From contig JAZGTN010000097.1 in assembly GCA_037783415.1 (NCBI GenBank), positions 2,790,001 through 2,854,000 of the forward strand: 64,000 nucleotides of DNA, in the 5' to 3' direction. The stretch is from Leptasterias polaris. Taxonomy: Eukaryota; Echinodermata; Asteroidea; Forcipulatida; Asteriidae. Below the pieces are notes generated by a model. It was not told the DNA's origin. It worked only from the letters and a program-made list of their open reading frames with translations, and did no database searches. Of the stretch, positions 24,645-38,078 are shown piece by piece. The position numbers and the translations under genes are program-made. The number at the start of each line of letters is the position of its first letter. The stretch's first letter is position 1.

Positions 24645-26799
24645 GTTTATTCTAGTTTATTACCGCGCACGCTCCAGTCACAGTTGTCTAGTTGTCATCA
24701 TTTCATCTCAAATCAAATCGTATAATCTGTGCACGATGATCCGAAGTAAATTCGGCGAAATGTTCGGTTCAGGAAAATCACAAAATGTACTCCTTCATAG
24801 AGTATGGTTTAAGGCTGGGCTCGCACAAGTGTAAACCAACTCGTGAAAAATCAAGTAAAACCCCATGTAGCCGTAGGGATAGAGCTTGCCAAGCGACCGT
24901 GAAACACCGACCGACATCGAAGGGTGCGCCCACTATAGGTATATCAGTTACCTCGTACCCAACGAGCATCGTGGGTCGTAAACAAACGAAGAACAAGCAG
25001 TAATCAACAGAGATAGTTGTCTGGATCGAGGAACACAAATTATCACTGAGTAAATACAAGTACTATTGACCGACGTCGGTAAACACTTCGCTGTGTTTGG
25101 TGTCTATCTACGGGCTGATAACCCGAGTATCTCGTGTTGATTGACCAACCAACTTTATAGGGCACTTAAATAATTTCTTTTTCGTTTTGTCAACTTATTG
25201 ATTTACTTATTTTTAACCATTTTATCAAATCTGTTTGATTAAGGTTTTACATTTTTGCGTTATGCAGTTTTCCCCCCTAAAAGGATATCTTTGATATAGC
25301 TGTTGCCCAAAACGTTAACGTTTTTAATTAGGTTAATTATGATCCGACATGAACAACTTTGAAAACTCCTTTCTCACCCATGCAAAGTTTTATGCCAATT
25401 TTATGCAAAGTTTATGCAAATTTCATGGTCAACTTTTGAGGCTCAGATTCCAGGCCCAGTTAATTTTATAAAAGAGGGTTGACCCCATCGCTTGCATCCA
25501 TCATTATGATAGATTAAAATTTGCATAACAGTTTTCTCAAGTTTGTGCCCCCTTCTCAATAATTGTTTGTAATGTATTTAAAAAAAGATTTAGCCAAAAC
25601 ATGCGGAAAGAAACGAAAATGAAACACCAAAATTGATGGAGGATGCTTTGTGTTCCACAACAATAATTCAAATGTGTAAAATATAACTACTAGGCCCTAA
25701 TGATTTAGGTGAACAATTGGTTTCTAAATAATTTTGATGGGACGCCATAGTGAGAAAGGAATAGTTATCGAAATCATAAATAAACAAAATAAACAACACT
25801 GTTTGCTTTTATTCCAACAGTTATGCCTAAGTATGTATATCACGACTATAACAAGAATCGCAGGTATGAGATGACTACCTCCGGTATTGCAATCACCGAC
25901 TTTAAAGTGACATCTGGCATATTTATAAACCTACGTTAATATTCACGTAAACAATTTATTTACACTTTTAACTTGTTTTATTAAATACCTTCCCAAACAA
26001 AATAGCGACGTCAATAGTTACAAAATTCGCACATTTTGTGTCAAGAAGCTTTATCATGTTATAAAGTGGTTCTGCGGTCGCTAAACCAACATCTGCTCGA
26101 AGAGTGAAAACTGTGTCATGCACAGCTGTATTGTTGCCAAGTATGGCTGCCTGTCAACAAGGTTTCTCCTTGACAAAATGCTTCTGTACCTTTTTTGAAA
26201 TAAGGCCCCCAAGAGGCATTTGTTTATATGGGTTACATTTTGTATTAAAAAAACAAAACCTTTGTGATAATGCCTTTGTGAAATTTCAGCCCCTGGCTCA
26301 TGGACTATAGGGACCATTGTCTACAAGCCCTGCTTCTTAATGGATCCCTCCGCAGTATCACATTTGCTCTTTTCTTATATCTATAATTTTATTTACATGA
26401 TATTAAGTAACTTTTTGTGATTTACTTTCTGTGGTTTAAAACTGTGGAATAAATCAACCTGAGACCTGAACCTGAAGCTTGGTACCCAAACCCAATTCCT
26501 TGCTTTCCAGCTCCAAGGAATGGTAGGAATTTGCCGAAGCTCATTGGTTAAGAATTTGTGAAAGAATGTCAATTCCAAAGATCTTAAATTCCTGAATGAA
26601 ATGTTCAGTCGAAGGGAACCGTCCCCCAAAACACCTGTGTCGATCTTTGAATAACAAAATCTCACAAAAATCACCTAATTTTGAATAAAAACCAAGGTAA
26701 CTTAAGTGGTTATTCACTACAGTGGTTACCTCGCAGAGTGCTGCAAGTAACCAACGTGTCTCACCACCGCTGCACAAACCGCACTGCGTTCCCGGCATC
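24645..26799. other. Head-to-head intergenic region (unit 1)
   Basis: Separates the ATG of the synaptotagmin-like gene (-) from the ATG of the repeat-protein gene (+), so promoters of both should lie here. No clear TATA box or CpG-rich island was recognised. Short open frames are not supported as genes. The matching stretch in unit 2 is 41261-43417. Confidence 0.5.
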
Positions 26800-29700
26800 A
26801 TGGTGATGAAAGTTTTCTGGCTGCTACTCGTGGCCACATTGGCTAGGACTGCTTCAGTACAGACACAGCAGGAGGATGGTGGCGTATACGAACAGTCCTC
26901 GTGCACTGAGCGAAGGGTCCAATATTGGTCCGAGCGCTCAAGGGATGCCGTTCAACGCATCAAAGAGGTCCGGTTCGATCTCGATACAAAGATTGAAGTT
27001 CTGGGAGACTTCGCATCCACGAAAGACCTAGAGGACTATACAGGAAAGGTATGTTGAAAACACTCTCGGGCAACGATTAATGTTTGCTTTTTATAGTCTA
27101 TACGAGCCGCAGCTAATAGGTTGAAACAGATCGTCATTCAAGTATATTTCATAGTCTGCATTTTGTTTCAATTTACAACGAAATGGGTGCCTATGAATAT
27201 TACAAATTAAGGTATACTTCTATACAGGATGGTAAGGATAACAAGATTAATAATTAATAGTTTTAGTCTGAAGCTTACTGATGATGAAGTTCATACTAAG
27301 GACAAATATTCTGTAAAGTTTTTCCCTCTGAAATGAAATTGTAATACCTGCAAAAGGGGGAGGGGTTTGTGCGCTTTAAAATTCTTAAAGGAGTCGGGGG
27401 TTTTTTTTAATGAAGATTTTGATGCTAATTTTGTCAAAGTTCCAACTGGGCTGATTATAGTATCGGCGCACATGACACATTGAGTTGGTTGCAACACTTA
27501 CAAGAAGTTTAAGCACAGGTCCGTCTCCGTATTTTTATTAAACACGTTGTTTTTCCATCCTAATTATTTGCAAATCTTGGCATTTTTGGTGGGCCCGGGC
27601 CCCGTTGAAAACCATTGCGCCCCCCGCCCCTAATCGACAAATGCACAAATGAATGGTTCCTTGCACCAAAAGCCACCCCGCAGGGGTGCTCTTTATATTA
27701 TAAAAAATTTGACCTCCCAAGAAAGACATTCCTGGACATCTTCATGTCGTCCCATGGGTCTGTATAATTTGTTTCTTTCTAAGACTAGATCCTTTTACTG
27801 CACTTGTTTCCTCACTTTTCAATTATCACTTTCTGTGCATTTTGGTAGCACTTAAATGCGAATAATGTTCATCATGTCATGGCCAACTTGAACATTTATA
27901 AAATGTCGTTTTGGTCTAAGACTAAGAGCCTCGGCTGATAATTATCGAACTGTGCAACCCCCCCCCCCCCCCCCCCCCCCCCCGCCACCCAAACACACAC
28001 AAACACCCTCACTTTTACAATATGAATGTCTCTCTTAAAATACAAAACTTATATTTAAAAAAATTCTATAATATCAAAATTATAGTCGATTTATGTTCAT
28101 CGTTGAAGGAAATCCCCTCAAACATTTCACTTTTACTTCTCATCGAGGGCTGATTCAATGAAAATCCACTATACTTTTTTTTTCAAAACCATTCCCTTTG
28201 AAACCTGGCACGACAACAGTCCTACTGTACCAGTAACAGGTCACCCATTAATTAATAACCAATTAATTTGTACATTTTGTATATTCCATCTCGTATTAAC
28301 GTAAACAAACGGGAAAATGTTCAGTTGTTTGAGAAACTGCGTTCAGCCTGTTCAGCTGTGTGAATTACTCCAATGCCTTTTATCTACAAATCCCTCGGGG
28401 TCTGTACTGTAACTACAGACGGCCTTCTGTGATAACATACGGTATATATATATACATATTTTTTTTAAATACACTTTTTTATATCTGCAAACCCTATAAG
28501 AAAATTATCAAACATAACTTAACTATATACCCTCGTTCTGAATTGAATAGCTGGTTGAATCTTCGCTAGACTGCTTGAATGAAATCTTCCAGTATGGAGC
28601 ATTGATCTTCGAGTGCCCACCGGAGGAAGAGGACGATGCTACTGTACCTAAAAGTGAGTACAGAGTGGACGTTGAAAGTCTACAGATAATTAAAACCTCC
28701 TCACCTTGAATATAATATACTCTAAAAACTTTACTTTTTGTAAAGTTAAATTAATCTTACTAAAAAGGAGTAGGCCCCCTAATAGCATGTTAGAGTTAAC
28801 TTTGACAATGCTAATTTAACGTTTCCATGTCGTTAAATCTGTGTACGGAGCAGTCACTGACCGCAAAACTTAGTTTGAGCATGGTTTGAGATAGTCTTGA
28901 TTGGCGACGTTCATTTTGTTTAACGGTACGTGCGATATCGCAACACGAATTACTGTCCGCAACACGAATTACTGGAGAAGAGATATCACACGAACATCTG
29001 GATCAAACGGCTGTTTCGATCCAGATTTATAGACTTGCCCAGTCCTTCCAAGTCAGCCAGACCAAACAGTCTATCGGTGGCTAAAAAAAAAAAACAGCGT
29101 CGCCAATCAAGACTAGGTTTGAGAGTGTATTTTTTTCAAGATCACATCAGTTGGGGCGAATTTTATTCCCCGAGCACTCTGAAATTGCTCGACATTTGTT
29201 AACGTTGATGAGCGCAAAAGGGGTGCTGGGTGATTGATGTGACTTCTTATGACCTGACTTTGTTATATAATAATTGTGTCCATTTTTTGAATAATCGTCC
29301 CCTTAATTTCTGATCCTGCTTTACTAAGGTTTCAAAATAATATAGAATGTCTCCGGTCACTGACTTACCAAAATATCCTCGTGGATTCACTGTTCTGTAA
29401 TTGTCTATAACGTTAACCACTTTCTGTTATACCCCCTTCATTTACCATTGCCCTTTAGAAGCAGTCATTGTGGATCGAATCCGACAAGAGATGTTGATCA
29501 TAATGGAACATCTGCGAGACATTCTAAGAGAAGGAATTTCTGAGCAAAATCAGGCCCAAACCCAGCAGGCCCAAACCCAGCAGGCCCAAACCCAGCAGGC
29601 CCAACCCCAGGCGGACTCACCCCATGAAAAACCGTAAGTATTAGTACATTTTTCTTTGTTCAACCCAAAATTATTAAAAATGTATCCAGTCAATTTCCCT

Positions 29701-31678
29701 TCCGGTTTATTTTGATCCCCTCAAGGTGATCCCTCTGCTGCCGCTTCCCAAGTTGTATCGTAAACTTGGGTGTGATCCCTGGCTACGGCAGTTACAGATT
29801 GAATGGCTCCTGAACAAAGATATTGACAAACTAGACATAAATCTTTGTTGCATAACAAAAACGAGGTGTTCGGCATGATATTAAAATTTTGGTCGTAATA
29901 CATCCCAGCTTGAATTCATGCAAAGTTTCACCTTGATCACCAAAGTTGTTCTTTACATATAGATCTCGTAAAAAACTACCTTTATGGTAATGTAACGTGA
30001 CAAATGATGACCTCGTGAAGACGTCAGTCCATATTTTAACCATAAATGACCTTCCAAGCCTTATGCAAAACAAAATTTGATTGCAGCTTGTTTTGAAACT
30101 TATATAGCAAAAACATAAAAGGTTATATCGTAATTTATACGACCTCAACAACAGAAAAGAATCTTTTAGCCTAGATGTACTTTTTATTTGTGCAAAATAT
30201 AACAAATTCGATAAAGCCATGTACAAATAAATAAAAGCAAAGGCATGCACTACTGAGCATAATTTATAGCTTAGATTTTTATAATTGTTTGTTACAATAT
30301 GGGTCCAGGTCATGGGGTGTTCGTTTTTCCTAAAATGAAAAACGGATTAATAAATTAATTTAAAAACGCGGCTTTATATTTTTATTTTTATTTACGCTTC
30401 CAGTGAAACAAACAACCGGGAAGATGATGAAACCAAGAGAGGTGCTACAGAGTTGGATTTATGTATCGCTCGAGTAAGACAACAACATAAAGGTCAAGAC
30501 GAAGCCTTCATCCTCCAAACCATCTTGAGTCGATGTCAAAGAAAACGAGAGTTTTCACTTCCTCTAAGGTAAGCGTAAATACAACCTGTTTTTATTTTAT
30601 TTTATTTTAGTTATTAATATTATTTTTAGGTAAAAGAAATGAAAGAACCAACACTTATTATAAATTCGATCTCGGTAAAATATGTTCCTATTTGTTCTTT
30701 ATTAAAATGTAGATCATTTAAAAGAAATCGTTACATTTCTGAAGAAAGCTAGCTAGCCTGATGCCAGTGATTTATTATTCATCCCGACAATGCTAACCGA
30801 TCCAACATTATTCTAAGTTCCTTTATTGTTCTTTTGTTGATCTTTGTTATTACCAAATAATGAACAACTCTTTGACAGATTGTGTGTTGTTTCAACAAAA
30901 TTGACATCGTTATGTTTTGAAATCAAATAAGCATATATTTTTTTAATCAATCAGCGAAACACAGCAAAACCAGGAAGACGACGAAACCAAGAGAGGTGCA
31001 GAGTTGGGTTTATGTATCACTCGAGTAAGAAAACAAAATCAAGGTCAAGACGAAGGGTCTATTTTCCAAGCCATCATGGTTCAATGTCAGAGCAAACGAT
31101 GGTCACTTCCTTTAAGGTAAGCGCAAATGAAACTTTATATTATAATTGTTTTAAACATACATTATTTAAAGAAACACAACAAGTAAGGATTATCCGGGGT
31201 CCTGTTGAAAATGAAAAATTGAATGTCATTATTTTGACTGGTTGTTTTTTGAAAATAAAGACCGTTTAAAAGAAATCAAGAAAAAAAGCCTATGACCTCT
31301 TCGTGTTTAACTCCCAGTGATTTACCATTTATTCCGACATTGCTAATCAATCTGAGTCGGTACTCAGCATTTTTGTTGTTCTGTGTTTAGTTTTGGTGTC
31401 ACCAATTTATAGTTGAAAACTTTTCGACAGAAAGTGTGCTGGTTTAACAAAACTTACATTGTTATATTTTGAAACAAGTATATTTATTTGTTAATTCAAT
31501 CAGTGAAACACAGCAAAACCAGCAGGACGACGAAGCTAAGAGAGGTGCTACACAGTTGGATTTATGTATCGCTCAAGTAAGACAACAACATAAAGGTCAA
31601 GACGAAGTTTCCATCTTCCAAGCCATCATGGTTCAATGTCAGAGCAAACGAGAGATTCTTTTTGAGCCTTTCATGTGA
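26800..31678 (+). CDS. Secreted cysteine-pair repeat protein, copy 1 (three repeats)
   Basis: Function unknown; no family recognised. Exons 26800-27048, 28551-28653, 29459-29633, 30404-30568, 30955-31116 and 31504-31678 (TGA 31676-31678) join in phase to about 342 residues. The start was chosen at 26800 because MVMKVFWLLLVATLARTAS then reads as a signal peptide; an in-frame ATG at 26722 would bury it. The mature N-terminal part is charged and helical with cysteines (CTERRVQYW, LDCLNEIFQ, FECPPEEEDD). Exon 3 ends in an AQTQQ repeat. Exons 4-6 each encode one ~55-residue unit: a Gln/acidic hinge (SETQQNQ-DDE-KRGA), then LDLCIARVRQQH, QDE, and ILQTILSRCQRKRE. Each unit has two cysteines spaced C-x23-C, suggesting a disulfide-closed helical hairpin (inference). 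All internal repeat exons are phase 2-2. Probably extracellular. Confidence 0.85.
27958..27983. repeat. Poly(C) tract
   Basis: 26 consecutive C in intron 1 of repeat-protein copy 1; the unit 2 counterpart (44577-44597) has 21. The homopolymer length may not be exact. Confidence 0.8.
28892..29115. mobile_element. 224-bp MITE, TAG...CTA ends, 9-bp TSD
   Basis: Ends TAGTCTTGATTGGCGACG and CGTCGCCAATCAAGACTA (one base off at the inner edge), flanked by GGTTTGAGA at 28883-28891 and 29116-29124. It lies in an intron of repeat-protein copy 1. It is also in unit 2 (45506-45728), so the insertion is older than the duplication. Confidence 0.85.
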
Positions 31679-34138
31679 AAGAGATACAAATTGAACTGAC
31701 CTTCTAAAACTTGAAAGCTTGAAATTAACTGCAATAACAATGATACCGACGAGTCTATGTCCATCAGACACAGGAAACACGATAGTACACCTCATGCACA
31801 TGACGTGCGTTTCCGTTATTTCATCTTCATCAGTTTATCTCTAAGATGGCGAGTTGATGACGTCAAAAGGCCTATAAGGAAGGCTGCCATTTTGCCTCCG
31901 TCATGTTAGCAGTTTTTCACAATGGTTGGATTTGTGTTGCAAACTAGACATGAGACCACCAAAGAGTGTCTCAACCGTTGTGATTGGACATGCAGGCTTA
32001 TACTTAAAATAGTTTGAGATAAGATAATATATCAGTTGGTGTTCTTGAATTTGTTGTTTAATCCGCCCTCAACTTTCCATAAAAAATGAACGGGAAAAGT
32101 GACAATTTTTTAATGGAATTGAAGAGCGAGAGTAACCGATTTAAAAAAAAAATAATTATTAACTAAAAACAAAATAGTGTTAGCCTGCAAGTCCGTTCAC
32201 ATGTTATAGCACTTGTGGTGGTTTCAGGTACTTAAAAAGCTACAACCATTGGAAAAACTGCTTGTACGTGATGGCTGTAGAAAAGTTTCATTGAGTGTGT
32301 TTCCTGTCATCGGTCAGTCCTGAAAAAATTACCGAAACGGTTAGATGAAGAATTGTCTTGGACTATATTGTGTTTACATTAACAAGTATTAATTATATAT
32401 TTATCAAAACAATATTTATTAAGAAAACAAAATCGTGATTCTATTGATTAAATGTTTACATATAAAGTTATAGCGTATGAACAATTTATATTGTGAGTAG
32501 TGAACACTTGAACTTTTGGTTAAAAAAATTAATATTCTGAGTACAGCTTAATTAAAACTCTTTGTTTATCAACTCTGCATGCCAGGCCCAAGTTAAATTT
32601 ACCTCGTGCTTCTAAATTGTTCGACTTCTCTACATGATGACAATTTATAAGCATAGTATAATTAGTAGGCCTAGGCCTAAAACTATCATTTCATAATGGG
32701 GTTTAACATTATCTTCAGTCGTTCATTGGTGTTGAACTTTCAGTGAGTGTTAACTTTTACCAGACAATTTATGAAACATTTGAAGTGGCTCAATTTTTAG
32801 ACCTAAAACAGCAATTTGGGGGGTTTTCAGACAATTAAACCGCTGGTGGTCATACTCACTGTAAAAAAAATCGTCTGTTTTTGACAATAAATGCGTACGC
32901 CGGGTGTGAACGCGGTTTTATCTTTGTGCAGCAAATTGGTGTTCGTGGTGACTTTTGTATTTCTTGTCAATCAATAATTAGGCCTAAGCAATTTAACAAA
33001 CTTTATTAAATTAGGCCTATACTAGGCCTACAGGCCTTTGCGCATTGATTTTGCAAAAAAAGTCGCGGATTCAAGCGTCTATTTGAAAAGGCCCTATTCA
33101 TTCGAAAATCACTGAAATTCAAGTTGTTCATCGCTGTCATCACAAGGCATATGGGGGTAATGTTTGTGGTAGTTTGCCTGCTTTAACTGAAAGGTTTAAA
33201 AAGATATCCAAGTTGTCTTCTATAACAGCACTAGGCCTACATGTTCTCATGCTTCTTATATGCCTAGACCTACTGAGTCTTCAGGCAAACGTTCATAACT
33301 TGGGCCAACCTATGAGTGGTGGCCTTCTCGGCCTTAGCTGAAGGGATATATTATATTTGGATATGGATTTAACTGTAAACAGAAATGAGTTGAACAAATA
33401 CAATTGGCCAAACAGAAATATTACAACTTTATTTTTTGGAAACGATGTCCAACTCTTATTATTCCATGAGCCCGAACCTTTGTTTTGGTGGTCATTAGGC
33501 CTATAGGCACATAAGACCCACCCCACCCCGACCCCAAATTATATTCATAGAACACAATTGTGCAATTGGTATGGATAGCAAACAATGAGCGGCATGGTGC
33601 ACCGAAACTTCATCACTTGCTCTAGGCATGCACAAAAAAAAACACACCATGATTTGCGTTTTATTTGGCCTGGAAAATCTGCATAGGCCGACACTAAAAT
33701 TTGATAACTTTTTAACTACACACGGTTGCGCAGGGCGGACCTGTTGTGTCCACTGATCTCTAAGTAGACTTGATTCAAGTCCCTTTCTCGTGCGAGGTTC
33801 CTAACGTAACGCGCCAGCATGCAGCCACAGAATACCAGTGCGCCCTCACCGACAAAATGTAGTTATTTATGCGGTGTCCCGCGCGCGGAACAGGTTGGGG
33901 AATGCAGAGCGCAAAATAATAGTTTTCTGACGATGAGGCAAGGAAGGGCCTTGCACGGGATTGGGACTTGAGTCAAGTCTAATCTCTAAGTAGATCAGTG
34001 GATGTGTCAATGAAAACTGAGGTTATGCACAACAACTTTTTTTAGTCTGGTGCAAGTTGTGTTCTTTATTTTCTGCTATCAACTCATATGGGATAGTGGG
34101 ATCCAGTTTCAGTAAAAAGGCAGCGCTAGTTTCCAAAA
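31679..34138. other. Intergenic region between repeat-protein copy 1 and MUS81 fragment
   Basis: Holds the 3' UTR of the repeat-protein gene and the promoter side of the MUS81 fragment. AATAAA occurs at about 32886. Several AGGCCTA-type palindromic motifs occur around 32670 and 33010. No gene recognised besides the MITE at 33765-33981. Confidence 0.5.
33765..33981. mobile_element. 217-bp MITE, unit 1 only, 9-bp TSD
   Basis: Ends TAGACTTGATTCAAGTCCC and GGGACTTGAGTCAAGTCTA, flanked by ATCTCTAAG (33756-33764, 33982-33990). Unit 2 shows the empty site at 53343-53370 with a single ATCTCTAAG. It lies upstream of MUS81 exon 1 of the orphan fragment. Confidence 0.92.
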
Positions 34139-34942
34139 ATGAGTTTAGAGCCAGCTCCGAAAAAGAGGAAAAAGAAAGTAGACCGTTGCCCCAATCCACT
34201 TTTTGTGAAATGGTTGACAGAATGGCGGGACGAAGCTGCAGAACAAGGAAAGAAAACTCAGTACGCTTACGGAAAGGTAAGTATCGGCGGCCCTGCCAAA
34301 TGTCTTGTTTCAAATACTTGCCCAGTTCCCGGACAATTGGGATCCGTAGGCAGGCGCGGCAGGCGCAGCATGTAAGACTAAAGCCTAGGCCATAGCATGG
34401 GAATGTTTTTTTAAAAAGGGTTGACGCTAGCCGGGTAGCCCCATGATTGTTAATGATAAATAGATAGTGCCAATCAAGAAAACATATCCGGATCCGAATG
34501 ACAGTAGACACGTTTTCACTCATTCATTGTTACCAAAAGCAACATCTCATTTGAGTAAATAACTAAATTAAATTAGGATTAGATTAATAGAATGATTACT
34601 AATCGTGCTAATTTAATAACTAATTTAAGACCCAGTAACCATGGTAACTTGGGCGCTGTACCTGGTTTTTTCTCTCGGAATTTTGACATCTGCGATCGTA
34701 CTAGCGCCCCAGGAAATTATCCTAGGTACGATTGATTGTTGTAGACCTCAATTTGCTATGATTTTGCAAACACCAAGCCACAAAAAATGCCTCAGAATGA
34801 CAAAAATAGCCAACAAAATGGCTTACTGGCTTCTTATATGTCTAAGATGCAACATCAGGCATTTAATGCTCCAAATTGACGATTTTTTAAGTCAACAATC
34901 GGAGAAACCATACATGACGATCCAAATCTCGCTTGTATCGGC

Positions 34943-35040
34943 GGGTGCCCTGCCTCAACCGCATAGTCGTCACGGTTGAGGCAGGGCACCTGTCTAACCT
35001 GTCAAATTTTAGACGGGTACCCTGCCTCAACCGTGACGAT
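34943..35040. repeat. Three-arm inverted repeat in MUS81 intron 1 (unit 1)
   Basis: GGGTGCCCTGCCTCAACCG (34943-34961) pairs with CGGTTGAGGCAGGGCACC (34973-34990), which can alternatively pair with GGGTACCCTGCCTCAACCG (35015-35033). The unit 2 version (54980-55071) is better preserved, with 22-bp arms including GACGGGT. Confidence 0.75.
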
Positions 35041-35761
35041 AATATTTTGTAAAATTAATGCGAAAAAGTAGCAGTCGAATACTGGAATTTTTCCCCAACA
35101 AATTTTAGTAACGAAATTTGTCACTATAAATTAATACTGCTAGATTGTTTGGCACAGTTTTCCTTTAAGTCGGTGCCTGATGAACTGAACATATGCAGAA
35201 TTTATTAGCCCAACTTGTTGGGCAGTAAATGGCCCTCAATTTTTGGGGGGAAATTTCTGCATCTGGCCACCACTTTTTAAAGGGATTTATTTGATTTTGT
35301 AATGTTGGACTTTATTTCCCTTTTTTAAATTTTCCTCTCAAGGAATCGGTATCTGAAATACTAAATTTTGACCTTAAAAAGGGAAAATTCAAGTGCACAA
35401 TTCATCGCGTGGAACTCTCGCACACTCATGCCCAATGAACTAAAATGGAGTGTAGCGAGTAGCGTTGTCAAGACCACCATTGACCCCAAAATGGCTTTGT
35501 TTTTGCATGATTTTGACACTTTGTAAATGTATTGGTTCAAAATGCCTGTGCCTCTCTGTCAACCCTTCTGGACAGGTGAGGATATAATTTGACCTCAATT
35601 AAGGGCGTTTGGTGGCTGGAAGCGGAATTTTAATCATTATTTTTAACATCGGTGTAGAGCTAGACCCAGCTGGTAGACTGTTTTGCACAAGTTTTTCTGT
35701 CTTAATTTAAGTCACAGTCACTGATGCGGTTATTTCACTTGCAAGATAATGTTCTTTCTCC

Positions 35762-35885
35762 TAGACCCAGTAACTGGGGCGTTGTACTCCTCTTTTTGAA
35801 ATTGTGACCTCAACAATCATACCAGTACAACAATGGAAGTCAAAATTTAAAAAAGAGAAGTACAGCGCCCCAGTTACTGGGTCTA
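35762..35885. mobile_element. 124-bp MITE, TAG...CTA ends, near-perfect 9-bp TSD
   Basis: Ends TAGACCCAGTAACTGGGGCG and, inverted, TAGACCCAGTAACTGGGGCG. Flanks are TCTTTCTCC and TCTTTATCC (8 of 9 match). It lies in MUS81 intron 1 and is present in both units (55816-55939). A degenerate relative begins near 34627 (AGACCCAGTAACCATGG). Confidence 0.8.
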
Positions 35886-37299
35886 TCTTTATCCCTTATA
35901 CTATTGATTTAAGAATATTTTCAACAAAATTTAAGCATTATGTAAAAAATAAAACAAAATAAATGCCTCACTGTTTTGCTTGATTATTTATTTAACTAAA
36001 ACTTATTTTTCTTGTAAACCATTAGGCGCTGAGTTCTCTCAAAAAGTATCCCATGCCCCTGACATCTGGAAAGGAAGCAACAATTTTAGATAATTTTGGG
36101 GAAAAGATCTGTAAGATGTTAGATCACAAGTTGGAAAAACATGTTGAAGAAAATGGTGAGTAAGGCTGTCCTCTCTCTTGTTATTGTTTGGTAAAAGCAT
36201 TATTTACAATAAAATTATTTGGGGGGAAGGCTGGTTCAAGGTTATTGTGCTTTTAAGGAGCAAGGTTATACATAAAACCTAATTGTGAAACTCCATTGTC
36301 AAACTTTTCTGTATATGATATAATGGAAAGAGTTGTATGCATGTAAGTGTGTCACCGATACTAGTTGGAGTCTATGAATAATGGGGACATGTAAACAGCG
36401 TTCCGTTATAATAAGTTTATTCTAAAAAATGTAGAGAAGAGAGCAGGGTACATTATGATGTTACTTCTCTAGCAGTGAATGTGAAAGTGGGGGCCTGGGA
36501 GGGCGCCAGTTGGAACAGGTTTAGTTTGCACATAAATAAAAGGCAATGGGCGTATGGATATAAATGCAATGAGTAAAAGACCCTAGCATTTGTTAAAAAA
36601 AATGACAGGAAATAGTGTATTTAAAGGAACAATTAGTCAACTTTGTGAGGGATATATTTATAACAGTCACAGCATCCTAATACCAAAAGCACATTTTAAG
36701 TTTAAGTTATCGCGATTGGCAATTATTTTACGCAGGAGAATCGTCCTCGTTGGAAGCTGACCATGAACCATTAGTATCGCCACTGACTACACAAGCTCAT
36801 TCCACATCCTCTGTACCATATGAAGACATTCTGGCCGTTCCTCCACCCCAAGATGAGATTAACGGAGTTGACCAGCAAGTATGTAGATCTCGATAAATTA
36901 CCTGCAACCAAAGTTTGAGTGACATTTATTTGTTACAATTTTTTGGAATGTGTTGAAAACAAATTTATTTTACAAAACCAAATTTCTTTTTGTTACAGTG
37001 TATAGTTTTTTATCAAACTATGTGCTCCACTGTTTAACTATACATTTTTAAAGATGTAGTGAAGAGAACCAGTAGGACATTTAACATAAGCCTGACGTTA
37101 AAGTTCATATTCAACTGTGCCATTGATTATAGAGAGTTGGTTCTTCAAATGTCTAATACTATTTACCACTTGGCGACAGTATTAAAAACTCTTGATCATG
37201 CCATTCCTTGGTATTATTATATTTGAATGATTGAAATAATTGTTTTGTATTTTTGAGACTATATTTTTCACAATGAAACCCTGACTGAACAAAGTAAAG

Positions 37300-37677
37300 T
37301 TTAAAAAAAGAACATTAGTTATCTAGCGGTAACATTTCGACAAAAGCGGAGAGTTTTCTCGAAAAGACAAAGCATTCGCCAAGCCTGGAATCTCCAATGG
37401 TTGAATCTAAACCGTTAACAAAGGGCGCCCTCACTTAGTGAAATCTTCTTGGGCGACTTTGTTAGGGGGTGACTTTGTTAGGGGGCGACTTTGTTGGTGG
37501 GCGACTCTGTCAGGGGGCGACTTTGTGAGGGGCGACTTTGACAGGGGGCGACTTTGTAAGTGAGGGGCGACTTTGTAGTGGGCGACTTTGCTGGGGGGCG
37601 ACTTTGTAGTGGGCGACTTTGCTGGGGGGCGACTTTGTAGTGGGCGACTTTGCTGGGGGGCGAGTTGACTGGTATTC
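37300..37677. mobile_element. Truncated right arm of the AAAGTCGCCC array element
   Basis: Same sequence as 20683-21061, including the array of GGGCGACTTTG units (37452-37665) and the end GCGAGTTGACTGGT. The left arm and its target duplication are missing because the duplication breakpoint cuts the element. One G shorter than unit 1. Confidence 0.9.
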
Positions 37678-38078
37678 AAAGCAATAATGCCATGTATGTT
37701 CTTAGTTCATCTCCCCATCTTCTGCTTTGTCCCTCTCCTTTTTGTTCGGTTTCTTGGAGTTCCAATCCGTTTGGTTGTTTTGCATGCCTACCTGTTGTCA
37801 TTTGCTATAGATAGGTAACCTGCCCATCTCCACTTCTTTGATTTAATGGCATTAATATCCCGCACTCTTGATTTCTTTCTATTCCTCATTTTGTCACCCT
37901 TTCCTTTGTTACTCTTATCATTATTCTTTCAATAGCCCTCTCTATACACTAAGCTTTTTCTCAAGATTTGTTTGCAGTGGGAGGCGTTGGATTGGAATTA
38001 AGTTACCTTTTTCAAAAAATCCTCAATGGTTCGTTTCTTTTGGAGATGTTTTAAAAAAAATCCTGAATATTTATTTAA

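Larger units (their letters stand above)
34139..36878 (+). pseudogene. MUS81: MUS81 5' fragment (exons 1-3), orphaned by the duplication
   Basis: Exons 34139-34276, 36026-36155 and 36736-36878 encode the MUS81 N-terminus: [17 protein letters not shown], then the helix-hairpin-helix region ([31 protein letters not shown]). They are near-identical to unit 2, and splice sites and frame are intact. The unit ends 421 bp after exon 3 and the next sequence is unit 2, whose first genes are antisense or unrelated, so no nuclease domain can follow. It may still be transcribed from its own copy of the promoter region. The exon 3 end is phase 0, the same phase as the start of repeat-protein exon 2 (45165), so a read-through chimera would be in frame (inference). 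Confidence 0.85.
20683..37299. repeat. Segmental tandem duplication, unit 1 (16.6 kb)
   Basis: Direct duplicate of 37300-57353. Collinear identity is very high, with scattered substitutions and small indels. AAAG precedes the unit (20679-20682), sits at the junction (37296-37299) and ends unit 2 (57350-57353). The unit contains synaptotagmin-like 5' exons (-), repeat-protein gene copy 1 (+) and MUS81 exons 1-3 (+). Specific to unit 1: the MITE at 33765-33981 and a short three-repeat version of the secreted gene. Confidence 0.95.

Noticed and set aside
24778..25059. 93-residue minus-strand open frame upstream of the synaptotagmin-like start, also at 41394-41675
   Set aside because: No recognisable domain, out of context with the 7-bp first coding exon; probably 5' flank. 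Kept as intergenic.
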